Notes under the pieces: model-generated
Seen by the model: the letters and a program-made list of their open reading frames with translations, nothing else
Told to the model about the DNA's origin: nothing
Database searches by the model: none
Part shown: in pieces, positions 22,474 through 36,900 of the stretch
Layout of the letters: every line of letters begins with the position of its first letter
Numbering within the stretch: position 1 is the first letter of the stretch
Source: Nematostella vectensis
Lineage: Eukaryota; Cnidaria; Anthozoa; Actiniaria; Edwardsiidae
Length of the DNA: 64,000 nucleotides
NCBI RefSeq assembly: GCF_932526225.1
Contig: NC_064041.1
Coordinates: 1,314,699-1,378,698, forward strand
Direction of reading: 5' to 3'
Translations under genes and position numbers: made by a program

Positions 22474-24108
22474 TCACTGGGTCTTCTTGGATGTTTTGCT
22501 TTTCAGTAGAACAACAGCAATAAAAACACCTAAAGGAAAGATAGGAGTCAGGAATTTGACCTAGAATAAGGTATTCAAGCAATAAATATGACTTCTAAAT
22601 TTCAGGGCAACATTTAATTTGTAAAATAAGTTTCATTACTTTTGTTTTGAACCACTGTAATAGAGCAACCCATCAGGTAGGTGAAGTTTGAATAATCCTG
22701 GATCCATACCTGATGGTATTTTGTGAGTCCAGGGGAATAAACACAAGCCATGCAACACAAGCGCATAGGTAGTTAAGATTCGTTGAGGGGGGAAGGGGGG
22801 TGAATATTATTATAATATAAGCTTGGAACTCCGGAAAAATGCTTTATTTAAATATGTAAACATCAAAATCAAAAAGATATGGCAAGCCTCCTTAATGTGC
22901 TGTAATGTACCTACCACACCCAACCCTCTAAAGCCCCCTCTAGATCCAGTACTGTATTAAACAAAAAATCCCTGTCATGCCAATAACTGTAAACCCCCTG
23001 AATTTCCATTTTCAGTAAAGCCATACCATACCTATTAGACCCAGTAGAATGATGCCGGCAACAACAGGAATGATGACAGCAAATTCTCGAGGAAGAAACA
23101 ATTTGTGCAGGACATGCCCTGTCTGTACAAAAGGCTGAAAAGTAGGCATACAAATTTCTTTAATTATCTGCAAGGAAGTTTTTTATAGAAGTAAGGGATT
23201 GGTAGAGGTTAGGGATTTAGAAAAGGCAGGGGGCTATGGAAGGAAGTGAGAGAAGGGAGTACAGGAAAAAGAGGAACTGTCTGCAAGGGAAGAGTGAGGA
23301 GGTTTTCTTTAGCAAAACCAATTTCATTTAACCCTGAGGAATAGCACTGGGTGGGTTCAACAGCCATTCTTACCCTTATAAGATAGCAAATTAGGTGTGG
23401 TTGAAGCATTTTTTAACTCTATACAGTAAAAACAAACTGACTACATTCATGTCCAGTTGTCATTAGGATGTAATGATCCACTATGGTGAGACCCCTAAGG
23501 GATAGCAGAAGGGCAAAAATTTGGAACACCTGTAAGAGATATCACTAATTAGAATTTTATACTGTAAAAAATAGCAAGGGCCGATGCAAGGGTTTCAAAA
23601 AGGGGGATAGGAGGTGGACGGACTGTTTGTTCTTGGATTATATTTCTTGTTATTTTTAAGCCAAATATCCCCCCCTCCCCAGGACCATATTGCGCTGAGT
23701 CTGTCGCGTAATGCAAAAACAATGTAAGCTTTTATTGAGTTTGCTACTTGCACTAAATATTACAACATCTTAGGCATTTTTTCCACATATTATTTTTCTA
23801 GGATTGGTGTTATAGAGGGGAAAGGATGGAGGTTATGGATGTAAGAAAAGCAGGGAAACTATGGAAGAAGAAGGTTAGAAGAGAGTAAAAATTAGATAAT
23901 AAAGGTAAGAAAGAAGAGATAGGAAGGAAGTGTAAGGGATGGAACCCGGGGGGGGGGGGGGTATGGAATCTCAAGACAAGTAGACGGGGGTGATCGTCCT
24001 ATCTTTTAGGGTATAAAATTTCGACTGACTGCTATTCCTTCCTATTTTGGAGTAAATAGGAGGGACACCTTACATCAAATGCTAGCAATAGAGTACCTCA
24101 GGTTGTGT

Positions 24109-24139
<31 letters not shown>

Positions 24140-24473
24140 GGGCTGGATATGGGGATGGCGAATTGAGGCTTTTGAGGGGTAGAGCAGGAAAGGCATGGTT
24201 TATTATATTCAATTCTTACCAGAATAATAACCCATAACGTGTAATATACGAATATCAGACCTCCCAGTAAAGTCATGCCTAAGCCGGCCAGTCTGTCTAG
24301 TCCTGTAGCCTGTAAAAATGAATGATAAGCTTAATAAGTCATATTTTTAGGCCTATTTTAGTTGTGTCAAATAGAGAATTGTGTCAGATCGTTCTTTACA
24401 ATTTTTCAAAATAAAAAAAAAGTTTATAGATAAATATATCACACAGAATAATAAATTATAACTAACTCACCAT
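22474..24473 (-). CDS. DPM2: Dolichol-phosphate mannosyltransferase subunit 2 (DPM2), complete, 83 aa
   Basis: Four minus-strand coding exons: 24471-24473, 24220-24309, 23032-23134 and 22474-22529, with phases 0, 0 and 1 matching at each junction. The first coding exon is only the ATG, cut by donor ATG|GTGAGT. The protein starts MATGLDRLAGLG, has one membrane segment at about 8-31 (FVYYTLWVIIL), a loop with HVLHKLFLPRE (human DPM2 has HVIHKYFLPR), a second membrane segment at about 49-74, and a basic tail KSKTSKKTQ. Human DPM2 has 84 residues and the same layout. DPM2 is the small ER membrane subunit that stabilises DPM1/DPM3 in the enzyme making dolichol-phosphate-mannose for N-glycans, GPI anchors and O-mannosylation. 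It sits head-to-head with RABL6. Confidence 0.95.
24101..24142. repeat. (GT)n followed by poly-G in DPM2 intron 2
   Basis: ttgtgtgtgtgtg run followed by about 20 G. On the DPM2 sense strand it is poly-C followed by (CA)n, about 80 nt into the intron. The separate poly-G at 23949-23960 is similar. Confidence 0.95.
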
Positions 24474-24950
24474 TTTAAATTAAAGTCTTTGTTTTTTTTA
24501 GCAATTTTTTGTTTGCAATCTTCCTGATTTGGTTCCACGTCGAGGTAGAGCCCGCGATATATGGTCAGCTGCCTCGAAATGAACAAACCGGAAATGATCA
24601 GAAAAGAAAAAAAAAGCTTTATTTTGTAGTTATAAACCAGTCTTTTGTCAATGTAATGCCAAATTTCATAGAATGGTTAAGCATTTTATTTTAAAAAAAG
24701 ATATAAAAAAAAGAAACAAAAAAAAAAACTAAAAGTCCTGCTAGTCGCCCTGTGTTCTCCCATGCTCCTTCGCAGGAAGGCAATGTTTGGCCTTTGTGAC
24801 CTCGCTTATTCCGCCATATTGGCCTCTAAGACAAAATGAGAATCTTTCCCGATCTAACCAGAAAACCTTAGAGAATTTCCCCCTTCCCCTTTAAAAGACT
24901 TACCCCAACCTGCCATTTAGGCATTTCACCTCCACATAACTTATCCAAAT
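24474..24950. promoter_or_regulatory. Divergent DPM2/RABL6 promoter and 5' UTR region
   Basis: About 480 bp separates the two divergent start codons and should hold both 5' UTRs and a bidirectional promoter. At about 24809-24822 ttccgccatattgg resembles the YY1 motif (CCGCCATNTT) common in housekeeping promoters. No TATA box is convincing. Transcription starts cannot be placed from sequence. Confidence 0.6.
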
Positions 24951-27900
24951 ATGCTAAGCGCGCTGAAACGCTGGACGAAGATGGGTAACGAAGACTCTAA
25001 GCTCAGTATGCCTTCGGGAGTAAAAGCAATGGGCCAGGCGCTACAGAGGAAGTTCGCCCGCGGCGTGCATTACAACAGTAAGTATAGTTATAGACACGAG
25101 ATTCATGCAACGAATGAACGAATATGTAAGCTCAGTATGCCTTCGGGAGTAAAAGCAATGGGCCAGGCGCTACAGAGGAAGTTCGCCCGCGGCGTGCATT
25201 ACAACAGTAAGTATAGTTATAGACACGAGATTCATGCAACGAATGAACGAATATGTTTATAGCAAATATATCTGTCATATTAATCTGATGGTTGATTTGA
25301 TCTAAGTCGATATATGGTTATGTTATGGTATTCGATGTGGTAATCTTATTGTTCTGATTCAATCAGTGTTAATTCATGCTGTCATTTTACTTCAAATAAT
25401 CACATCGTAAAATCAGTGTGACATTCATACTAGAAACAAAAAGCTTGATACATCTTTTAAATCATTGTTTTTAGTGAAAATTGTGATCAAAGGAGATAGA
25501 AACACAGGCAAGACTTGCATGTTCCACAGACTTCACGGCAAACCATTCAACGAGCAATATATACCTACAAACGAGATTCAGGTATGTGTTTTTTTAGCTA
25601 TTTAGGGGGCATTTATGATATGATTTATAATATGGTATACGGAGATTTTCTTGATTATTAAATTTGGATAACTGTCATGTGATTTGATACATAACAGATT
25701 AGATGTTTTCTATCTCTTTTAAGTAGTCTCAGTTAGAATTGCATTTCCTGTTTATTAGATAGATCATTCCAGTTGGGTGGTTGTTATACTCTTCTATGAT
25801 ATCCTCACAATTTACTAAATGTCATTAATTGAGTTTTACTTTGTTGGAATAAAACACTATTATTTGCTGAATTATAGTGTTTTTGTTCAACAATTCTTAT
25901 TATTTACAGGTTGGAAGCATTCAGTGGAGTTATAGAGGTATTTTATGAATTCTTTTTTCATCAGAAAATACACCTTATTTATTCCAATGCATTATTATCC
26001 CAACTATAGCACCTATTGCTTTTATTGTGGCAAAAACTTTATACAATGTGATTGGCTAATTGGTGGTCATGGCATTCCCATATTTCCTGTAAGGGCATTA
26101 CGGAATCGTGTATCGCCCTACAGAAAATTTTCACAATCTGTTTTGTGAAATTTTTCTAATTTCAAACTATAAAATGAAGAAAGAAAATGAAATTGCCATA
26201 TAATAAACAACTTACTAACCTCAATCCTTTAGTCATGCTTGGAAATAACAAGGAAATAACAAACTTCAGCTTTGGCGCATCAGCCTCACAAAGCCTTGAT
26301 TGATATGCCAAGGCCTCGGTTTTATATTTCCTGGCAATGGCTGGCTCTCAGTGAGTAGTTAATCAAAGATGCTACCTGAAATCACATTCACATATTCTAT
26401 TGACAGTAATATTATTCAATCAGATACTGTACTCATCAATTGACATAGCTGACTGCATGGGGCTCTTTTATGGGATACTGTATAATTTTTCTGTTGTTGA
26501 CCCAACAGTTTATAGTATGAAAAAGCATAGGGCAGTCTGAAAGAATGTGAGACATTTGGCTCAAATTTGTTTTGTGTTGTGGAAGGTGTGTGTGCCGGGG
26601 AGGGGGAGGGGTACAACGGCAACATCCTCTGCTGGCCATGAAAATTCACCACTCTCTGACAAAGATCATGGAAGTGAAGTGACCATAACATGTATTTCTT
26701 GTTTCCTCTTAGCTACTGATGATGTCGTGAAGGTGGACATATGGGATATTGTTGATGTTGGTGAATATCTCGGTCTTCTACTTCTTACTCTATTACTATG
26801 TGTTGTATAGTCACTGTCATTGATAGTGACTGTCATAAGAAAAGCCAAAGCTGTACAATATTGTATTATTGATTGATTTCTAAATTGAAGGTAAAAGCAA
26901 GAAGGCAAGGGATTCACTAAAGTTTGAAAATGATGTAAGTAGGTCCTACTGTGCAGTAATGGTGAGAAGTAATGCAATCAAAGCTACATTTCAGAAAAAA
27001 TATCACAAAATTTTAACAGTGTCTAAAGTCTTTGAATTTTGGACCTTGGAATTTTGTTGAATTCTGATTTTAGGCAAACAAAAGCTACAGTAGCCAAAAT
27101 GTTTGGTGACCTTTGAACATCAAACATACTGTAAACTTGCTGGCTTTTTTAGCAGTGTGTGAGAAATGACAACTTGAATAATGAAAGAAACATTTGTTAC
27201 TAAAGAGTAATAGCAAATGTTGTAGCAACTTCTAGATCAAAAGCTATGGTGGGTAATTTTGGACCTTGGAATTTTGTTGAATTCTGATTTTAGGCAAACG
27301 AAAGCTACAGTAGATCCAGAACTGTCCAGTTTACCTCAGTTAAGAGCAATAGGAACCACCCATAAACGTATCATTTCTCCTTTACACTTCGTATACTAGT
27401 CCCTTGAGGGTTTAAGTGTATTTACTTAATCTTTGTCAATCATTCCTTGTAACAGGAAGATGATGATGGCAATGCTGTGCTGGATGCAGGATTTGTTGAC
27501 GTGTATAAAGGCACTCATGGAGTTTTGATGTTACTTGACATAACAAAACCTTGGTAAGAAGAAGAACAGCTATTACCTTGCGTAAATATTTATTATTGAT
27601 GTAAAGTATTACTCAGAACTTTGGTAAGCTCTCTGTGTACTTAATCATTTTCTTCATTTTTTCATAATAGTCTTCAGTTTTTGTTTTAACACAAGCACAA
27701 TTAGTATTTTTTTTTACAGTTTTTGGCACATTAGGTGAGGTTTGAAAAATTTTGCATGATGTTAATCTATCTTGAAAAGTGCCAAAATAAAAAGTAGGGC
27801 AAAAAAAATTCAAAGTTTGCTGTGAGGCCTGTAGATCAATACCGCTACTCAGATAATGGGATGTTAAATTAAAAAATAAATTTTCTTACTCTTTTTATTA

Positions 27901-30900
27901 GAAGATGGATGAACAAGTTTGAAATGATGCATGACTGTTTTGTTGAGTTTTAACAAGAAAGTAATTTTATTCCTTTGTCTGTAGGACGTTCACTTACGTG
28001 AGAAGAGAGCTGCCCAAAGTGCCTCCTCATATTCCTGTCTTAGTTCTAGTAAGTAAACCTTGCATCATAATCATTGCCAACACCACCGTCATCGCCATCA
28101 TCATCATATTTATCATCACTATCACCAGAGTGTTCTTGGTAAATATTCATGCAAATTTCTGAGTTTGAAATTGTTATAAATATTTACGAATGACAAGCAA
28201 TAGGCAATGCAATCTTTTGTGAATACTGCATTTTTTTTATTTATCAACTTTCACATTTAAGTTTATATCCAGGAAAAGATTTTAAGAAGTAACTTCAAAA
28301 TATCCTGCCACAAATGCTTTACAAATATAACTTTACACGCTTATTTCATATGGATAAAAAAATAATTTATGTGCCTGATGTTGAATCTCATACAAGCTTT
28401 CATGATTTGTAATGTGTGTTCTTTTGCAGGCTAACAGAAGAGATATGGAGGAACACCGCCTTGTTGATTCAGAAGAGATAACATCCTTTATAAATAGTTT
28501 AGAAAGGTATGGAAGAACTACGTCTTTTATAGATTAATAGCTTAAAAAGGTGGGCAGATGATGTTTTTATAGATAGCTTAGAGAGGTGTGGAGATAACGT
28601 CTTTCTAGATAGCTTAGAGGGTGAGCAGATAAAATCTTTTATAGATAGCTTAGAAAAGTAATGAGATAACATCCTTTATGCTTAGAAAGGTACAACACAA
28701 CAATTAAGTTGTTCTTTACATCAAACTTAAATACAAGTACTATATTTGATCCCTCATCACTTCTTCATAGCATCTTGTTCTTTTTTATTATATCAAATTA
28801 ATATTTGTGTCCATAGCCTTCTAATGCTTGTTCTAGGCCTGACCGGTCACCTCCAATCCACTACGCCGAGTCCTCTATGAAGAATGGCTTTGGGCTTAAA
28901 TACATCCACACTTTTTTGAGTTTCCCTTTCTTAATGCTGCAGGTGGGTATATAAGGCTAAATGTTTAAAAGAAGCAGTAAGTGCTTGACAGAATATTTAG
29001 CAATTTCCATTAATATGTGATAAACAATCATGTACTAGGAAAGTTTGAAGCCTTTGGTTTTTGGTGTCTATAAAAAGTTAAACGCTAGTAATCAATTGTG
29101 TTTCAATTGAGATTTCTTTTATTAGTAATTATTCAATTTTTTGTTGGATTTTTCCAAAGACAATGTTTTTTTCAGGATGATTTTCAAAAAATGTCAATTT
29201 TAACTCTATAGGAACCCCTGTGTAAATTTGATTTAATTTCAACAATCATCCAAAGATACAGTATGTCCTTACTATGTTAAAGCATGTACAAGATTTCTGG
29301 CCATGAACTTATACATAGTATTAATAGCAGTTTTTTTTTTCTTTTTTGGAACTTGCTGAGTCTTTGTGTCTTTCAGAGAGAAACTCTACTGCAGCAACTC
29401 CAGGTCAATGCCGTCGATATGGAGGTGAGCAAGGGTGCAGTTACAATTTGCAAGTTGGCAATCTTCAACCCCACAATTTCTGTATTGTTTGATTCTTTAG
29501 TCAACTCTTGAAGAGCTTCAAATTCACAAGGAGTCTGAGGAACAAGACTATGACAAGTAAGTCATGGGACCCTGTTGGGATGATTAAAACGACATGTCTG
29601 ATTGTGCAAGGGAGGGGGGCGGAGGGTGAAGTGAGAAGATGGAAGAAGGATGAGGTGAGGTGAAATGGGTGGAGGTGGGGTGTGAGATGAAGTGATATGT
29701 TTTGAGGTGAGGTGTTTAGGCATAGTGATTTGTTGTAGGGTGAGATGGGCTGAGATGAGGCGATGTGAGGTGAGGTGCTGTGTGATGTGTTATGTTGAGG
29801 TAAGATGGAGTTAGTTGGGTGTGGTGGGGTGTGGTGTGGTTTGGTGAGGTGTGTTGGGGTGGGTTGGGATGGGGTGTGGTGGGGTGTGTTGGGGTGGGGT
29901 TTGGTGTGGTTTGGTGAGGTGTGTTGGGGTGGGTTGTGATGGGGTGTGGTGGGGTGTGTTGGGGTGGGGTGTGGTGTTGTATGTTAAGGTAAGGTTCAGT
30001 GAGGTGAGGTGTTGTGTGATGAGGTAAATGTGTTGTTGTGAGGTGGGATGGGGGTAAGGTATGTGAGGTGGTGTGGTGTGGTGTGATGAGGTCATGTAAG
30101 GTGAGTAAGATTAGAGGAATATCCAATGGAATCAGTCAGTTTAGCAGATACATAATATTTTTGTGGTGATGAGCATCAGAGAATAATTACTATTATCTAG
30201 ATCCATCATTGATCAGTATAACTCGGCTAATGGGGACTGAAAAGTCAATGGGCTCTGCTCCATGGTTTTTTTTTTGGAAAACGACCTAAAAAATCAGGGT
30301 GCATATCACACATGAGTAAATACGGTAATCAGACTATCCCCGTTTCATCAGATTTTTAAGCTATCTTGATCGCCGTAAGCGAGAGCGTGAAGAAGCCAAG
30401 GCAAAGGAGGCTGCAGCAGCTGCGGCGTCTGAGGCGGAGCTTGCAGCAGGAGGCACAAAGACCCCCAATGCTGGTACCCCTAGCAGTGCTAGTAGCACGG
30501 CAAAGCCAGGTGGGTACCACTAGCAAGGCTAATAGCACGGTAAAGCCAGGTGTGTACCACTAGCAAGGCTAGTAGCATGGTAAAGCCAGGTGGGTACCAC
30601 TAGCAGTGCTAGTAGCACGGTAAAGCCAGGTGGGTACCACTAGCAGTGCTAGTAGCACGGTAAAGCCAGGTGGGTACCACTAGCAGTGCTAGTAGCACGG
30701 TAAAGCCAGGTGGGTACCACTACCAGTGCTAGTAGCACGGTAAAGCCAGGTGGGTACCACTACCAGTGCTAGTAGCATGGTAAAGCCAGGTGGGTACCAC
30801 TACCAGTGCTAGTAGCACGGTAAAGCCAGGTGGGTACCACTAGCAGTGCTAGTAGCACGGTAAAGCCAGGTGGGTACCACTACCAGTGCTAGTAGCATGG

Positions 30901-33900
30901 TAAAGCCAGGTGGGTACCACTAGCAGTGCTAGTAGCATGGTAAAGCCAGGTGGGTACCACTAGCAGTGCTAGTAGCATGGTAAAGCCAGGTGGGTACCAC
31001 TGCCAGTGCTAGTAGCATGGTAAAGCCAGGTGGGTACCACTAGCAGTGCTAGTAGCACGGTAAAGCCAGGTGGGTACCACTAGCAGTGCTAGTAGTACGG
31101 TAAAGCCAGGTGGGTACCACTAGCAGTGCTATTAGCATGGTAAAGCCAGGTGGGTACCACTAGCAGTGCTAGTAGCACGGTAAAGCCAGGTGGGTACCCC
31201 TAGCAGTGCTAGTAGCACGGTAAAGCCAGGTGGGTACCACTAGCAGTGCTAGTAGCACGGTAAAGCCAGGTGGGTACCACTAGCAAGGCTAGTAGCACGG
31301 TAAAGCCAGGTGGGTACCACTAGCAGTGCTAGTAGCACGGTAAAGCCAGGTGGGTACCATTAGCAGTGCTAGTAGCATGGTAAAGCCAGGTGGGTACCAC
31401 TAGCAAGGCTAGTAGCACGGTAAAGCCAGGTGGGTACCACTAGCAGTGCTAGTAGCACGGTAAAGCCAGGTGGGTACCATTAGCAGTGCTAATAGCACGG
31501 TAAAGCCAGGTGGGTACCCCTAGCAAGGCTAGTAGCACGGTAAAGCCAGGTGGGTACCACTAGCAGTGCTAGTAGCACGGTAAAGCCAGGTGGGTACCAT
31601 TAGCAGTGCTAGTAGCATGGTAAAGCCAGGTGGGTACCACTAGCAAGGCTAGTAGCACGGTAAAGCCAGGTGGGTACCACTAGCAGTGCTAGTAGCACGG
31701 TAAAGCCAGGTGGGTACCACTAGCAAGGCTAGTAGCACGGTAAAGCCAGGTGGGTACCACTAGCAGTGCTAGTAGCATGGTAAAGCCAGGTGGGTACCCC
31801 TACCAGTGCTAGTAGTACGGTAAAGCCAGGTGGGTACCACTAGCAGTACTAGTAGCACGGTAAAGCCAGGTGGGTACCACTACCAGTGCTAGTAGCACGG
31901 TAAAGCCAGGTGGGTACCACTAGCAGTGCTAGTAGCACAGTAAAGCCAGGTGGGTACCACTAGCAGTGCTAGTAGCACGGTAAAGCCAGGTGGGTACCAC
32001 TAGCAGTGCTAATAGCACGGTAAAGCCAGGTGGGTACCACTAGCAGTGCTAGTAGCACGGTAAAGCCAGGTGGGTACCACTAGCAGTGCTAGTAGTACGG
32101 TAAAGCCAGGTGGGTACCACTAGCAGTGCTAGTAGCATGGTAAAGCCAGGTGGGTACCGCTAGCAGTGCTAGTAGCATGGTAAAGCCAGGTGGGTACCAC
32201 TACCAGTGCTAGTAGCACGGTAAAGCCAGGTGGGTACCACTAGCAGTGCTAGTAGCACGGTAAAGCCAGGTGGGTACCACTAGCAGTGCTAGTAGCATGG
32301 TAAAGCCAGGTGGGTACCACTAGCAGTGCTAGTAGCATGGTAAAGCCAGGTGGGTACCGCTAGCAGTGCTAGTAGTACGGTAGAGCCAGGTGGGTACCAC
32401 TAGCAGTGCTAGTAGTACGGTAGAGCCAGGTGGGTACCACTAGCAGTGCTAGTAGCACGGTAAAGCCAGGTGGGTACCACTAGCAGTGCTAGTAGCATGG
32501 TAAAGCCAGGTGGGTACCACTAGCAGTGCTAGTAGCATGGTAAAGCCAGGTGGGTACCACTAGCAGTGCTAGTAGCATGGTAAAGCCAGGTGGGTACCAC
32601 TAGCAGTGCTAGTAGCAGGGTAAAGCCAGGTGGGTACCACTAGCACGGTAAAGCCAGGTGGGTACCACTAGCAGTGCTAGTAGCACGGTAAAGCCAGGTG
32701 GGTACCACTAGCAGTGCTAGTAGTACGGTAAAGCCAGGTGGGTACCACTAGCAGTGCTAGTAGCATGGTAAAGCCAGGTGGGTACCACAAGCAGTGCTAA
32801 TAGCATGGTAAAGCCAGGTGGGTACCACTAGCAGTGCTAGTAGCACGGTAAAGCCAGGTGGGTACCACTAGCAGTGCTAGTAGCAGGGTAAAGCCAGGTG
32901 GGTACCACTAGCAGTGCTAGTAGCATGGTAAAGCCAGGTGGGTACCACTAGCAGTGCTAGTAGCACGGTAAAGCCAGGTGGGTACCACTACCAGTGCTAG
33001 TAGCACGGTAAAGCCAGGTGGGTACCACTAGCAGTGCTAGTAGCACGGTAAAGCCAGGTGGGTACCACTAGCAGTGCTAGTAGTACGGTAAAGCCAGGTG
33101 GGTACCACTAGCAGTGCTAGTAGCACGGTAAAGCCAGGTGGGTACCGCTACCAGTGCTAGTAGCACGGTAAAGCCAGGTGGGTACCACTAGCAGTGCTAG
33201 TAGCACGGTAAAGCCAGGTGGGTACCACTAGCAGTGCTAGTAGTACGGTAAAGCCAGGTGGGTACCACTAGCAGTGCTAGTAGCATGGTAAAGCCAGGTG
33301 GGTACCACAAGCAGTGCTAATAGCACGGTAAAGCCAGGTGGGTACCACTAGCAGTGCTAGTAGCACGGTAAAGCCAGGTGGGTACCACTAGCAGTGCTAG
33401 TAGCAGGGTAAAGCCAGGTGGGTACCACTAGCAGTGCTAGTAGCATGGTAAAGCCAGGTGGGTACCACTAGCAGTGCTAGTAGCACGGTAAAGCCAGGTG
33501 GGTACCACTACCAGTGCTAGTAGCACGGTAAAGCCAGGTGGGTACCACTAGCAGTGCTAGTAGCACGGTAAAGCCAGGTGGGTACCACTAGCAGTGCTAG
33601 TAGTACGGTAAAGCCAGGTGGGTACCACTAGCAGTGCTAGTAGCACGGTAAAGCCAGGTGGGTACCGCTACCAGTGCTAGTAGCACGGTAAAGCCAGGTG
33701 GGTACCACTAGCACAGTAAAGCCAGGTGGGTACCACTACCAGTGCTAGTAGCACGGTAAAGCCAGGTGGGTACCACTAGCAGTGCTAGTAGCACGGTAAA
33801 GCCAGGTGGGTACCACTACCAGTGCTAGTAGCACGGTAAAGCCAGGTGGGTACCACTAGCAGTGCTAGTAGCACAGTAAAGCCAGGTGGGTACCACTAGC

Positions 33901-36900
33901 AGTGCTAGTAGCACGGTAAAGCCAGGTGGGTACCACTAGCAGTGCTAATAGCACGGTAAAGCCAGGTGGGTACCACTAGCAGTGCTAGTAGCACGGTAAA
34001 GCCAGGTGGGTACCACTAGCAGTGCTAGTAGTACGGTAAAGCCAGGTGGGTACCACTAGCAGTGCTAGTAGCATGGTAAAGCCAGGTGGGTACCGCTAGC
34101 AGTGCTAGTAGCATGGTAAAGCCAGGTGGGTACCACTACCAGTGCTAGTAGCACGGTAAAGCCAGGTGGGTACCACTAGCAGTGCTAGTAGTACGGTAAA
34201 GCCAGGTGGGTACCACTAGCAGTGCTAGTAGTACGGTAAAGCCAGGTGGGTACCACTAGCAGTGCTAGTAGCATGGTAAAGCCAGGTGGGTACCACTACC
34301 AGTGCTAGTAGCACGGTAAAGCCAGGTGGGTACCACTAGCAGTGCTAGTAGCACGGTAAAGCCAGGTGGGTACCACTAGCAGTGCTAGTAGTACGGTAAA
34401 GCCAGGTGGGTACCACTAACAGTGCTAGTAGTACGGTAAAGCCAGGTGGGTACCACTAACAGTGCTAGTAGTACGGTAAAGCCAGGTGGGTACCACTAGC
34501 AGTGCTAGTAGCACAGTAAAGCCAGGTGGGTACCACTAGCAGTGCTAGTAGCACGGTAAAGCCAGGTGGGTACCACTAGCAGTGCTAATAGCACGGTAAA
34601 GCCAGGTGGGTACCACTAGCAGTGCTAGTAGTACGGTAAAGCCAGGTGGGTACCACTAACAGTGCTAATAGCACGGTAAAGCCAGGTGGGTACCACTAGC
34701 AGTGCTAGTAGCATGGTAAAGCCAGGTGGGTACCACTAGCAGTGCTAGTAGTACGGTAAAGCCAGGTGGGTACCACTAGCAGTGCTAGTAGCATGGTAAA
34801 GCCAGGTGGGTACCACTAGCAGTGCTAGTAGCACGGTAAAGCCAGGTGGGGTTCAGGACATGCTGTACCTTGACTATTTTTCGTGTTTTATTGATTCATT
34901 AATATCGATAAGAACCACACACACACACACAAGGATATATAGGTATAGCTTTTCAATAAATGCTGCTTATTATTTGATTGTTTACCACTAAAATGGGTAT
35001 TTTTGTGACAGCTACAATGACCAGCAGCTAAAAAAATTGTGGCAGGTGTTGCACTTGATACTCGGGTCATATATTTCCCCTTTTTGCAGTTGTGAAAAGT
35101 CAGTCGTTAAATTTGGCTTGCTTAGAAGATTGACTTGTCTTTTTCCGTCGAAATGTGTGTAAATCAAACACCAGGGTAAAGTAAGGGATTTTTGTTTCAA
35201 TAAAATGCTCGGATCCTGTGAATAAAACCTCAAAATAATTGAATAAATATGCAAACTTTTAATCCCGTTTCCTTTAGATCATCATGCACACATAACCTGT
35301 TAATCCTCTTTCCTTCAGATCCTCCTGCCATATAACCTGTTAATCCTCTTTCCTTCAGATCCTTCTATGCACATTACCTGTTAATACTCTTCAGATCCTC
35401 CTATATAACCTCCTATAGGTTCAGTACTTGGTCCCCTTCTCTTTCTTCTGTACATTAATGATTTTAATAACTGCTCCAACTTATTTGACTTTCATTTATT
35501 TGCTGATGATGCCAATTTATTTTGTGCCGATTCTTCATTGACATCCTTAGAGACCAAAGTAAACACAGATCTGTATAATATAAATCGTTGGCTTTGTGCA
35601 AATAAATTGGCTTTGAACATCAGTAAAACTAATTTTGTCATTTTTCGACCAGCACAAAAGAGGCTGGCTAGTTCTATTTCTTTATCAATCAATAATAATA
35701 CCATTAAACAAAAAAATAATATCAAATATCTTGGTGTAGTTATTGACTCCTTTCTTAACTGGAAGGAGCACATTAACCAGTTAAGTAAGAAAATCTCCAG
35801 AGGGGTCGGAATAATAGCAAAGCTGCGTTACTATGTATCACCAACAATTCTCACTCAGCTATATTATTCTCTAATTTATCCATTTCTTACTTATGGTGCT
35901 ATTATTTGGGGCAACACATATGAATCAACAATCAAGCCTCTTTTTATTTTACAGAAGAAAGCTGTTAGAATCATAACTTTCTCATCTTACATTGAACATA
36001 CTTCTCCTATCTTTAGAAAACTAAATATCTTGAAATCTCCTGATCTAATCTATTACTTAAACACAATATTTATGTACAAATTTAATTTGAATCTACTTCC
36101 AACTCCTTTTGATTCTTTTTTTACTACGGTTGCTTCAAGGCACAAATATAATACAAGACTGGCTTCTAAATCATCGTACTGCCTCCCTTTACCTCGAACT
36201 AATTATGGAAAGTTTAATATTCGTTTTAAAGGTGCCTCAATTTGGAATAACATCAAAGAACCTACCAAAACCATGCGTTTGCCTAGCTTCAAGGCTGCAA
36301 TAAAGACCTCAATCCTTGAAAATTATTAGCTTCTATCTAGTTTTTTTGTTTTATTGCATTTTATTTTGCTGCTGCTTTCATGTATTTTGTATTCGTGCCT
36401 TGTACGTCCTTGCTATACGCTCCATTTAATTGAACTATTTTGTGCTGCCTAGCCAGATTAGCTTTTTAGTTACTTCTAGGCAGCCAATACCCAAAATCTG
36501 TAATTATTATTTATTTTCTTACTGTAATTTCTGTGTGTGGTATAAATAAAGTTATATTGCCTTGCCTATACACATTACCTGTTTTCACTTTCCTTCAGAT
36601 CCTCTTACACACATTACCTGTTAATCCTGTTTCCTTCAGATCCTCCTACACACATAACCTGTTAATCCTCTTCTGATCCTCCTACATACACACATAACCT
36701 GTTAATCCTGTTTCCTTCAAATCCTCCTGCACACATAACCTGTTAATCCTTATTCCTTCAGATCCTCCTATACATATTACCATTTCATCCTCTTCAGATT
36801 CTCCTACACACATTACCTGTAAATCTTCTTTTCTTCAGATCCTCCTCCACACATAACCTGTTAATCCTGTTTCCTTTAAATCCTCCTACACACATTACCT

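Noticed and set aside
30474-34850. CRISPR-like direct-repeat array
   Set aside because: Units are contiguous 40-mers without unique spacers, in a eukaryotic intron, and derive from the neighbouring exon border.
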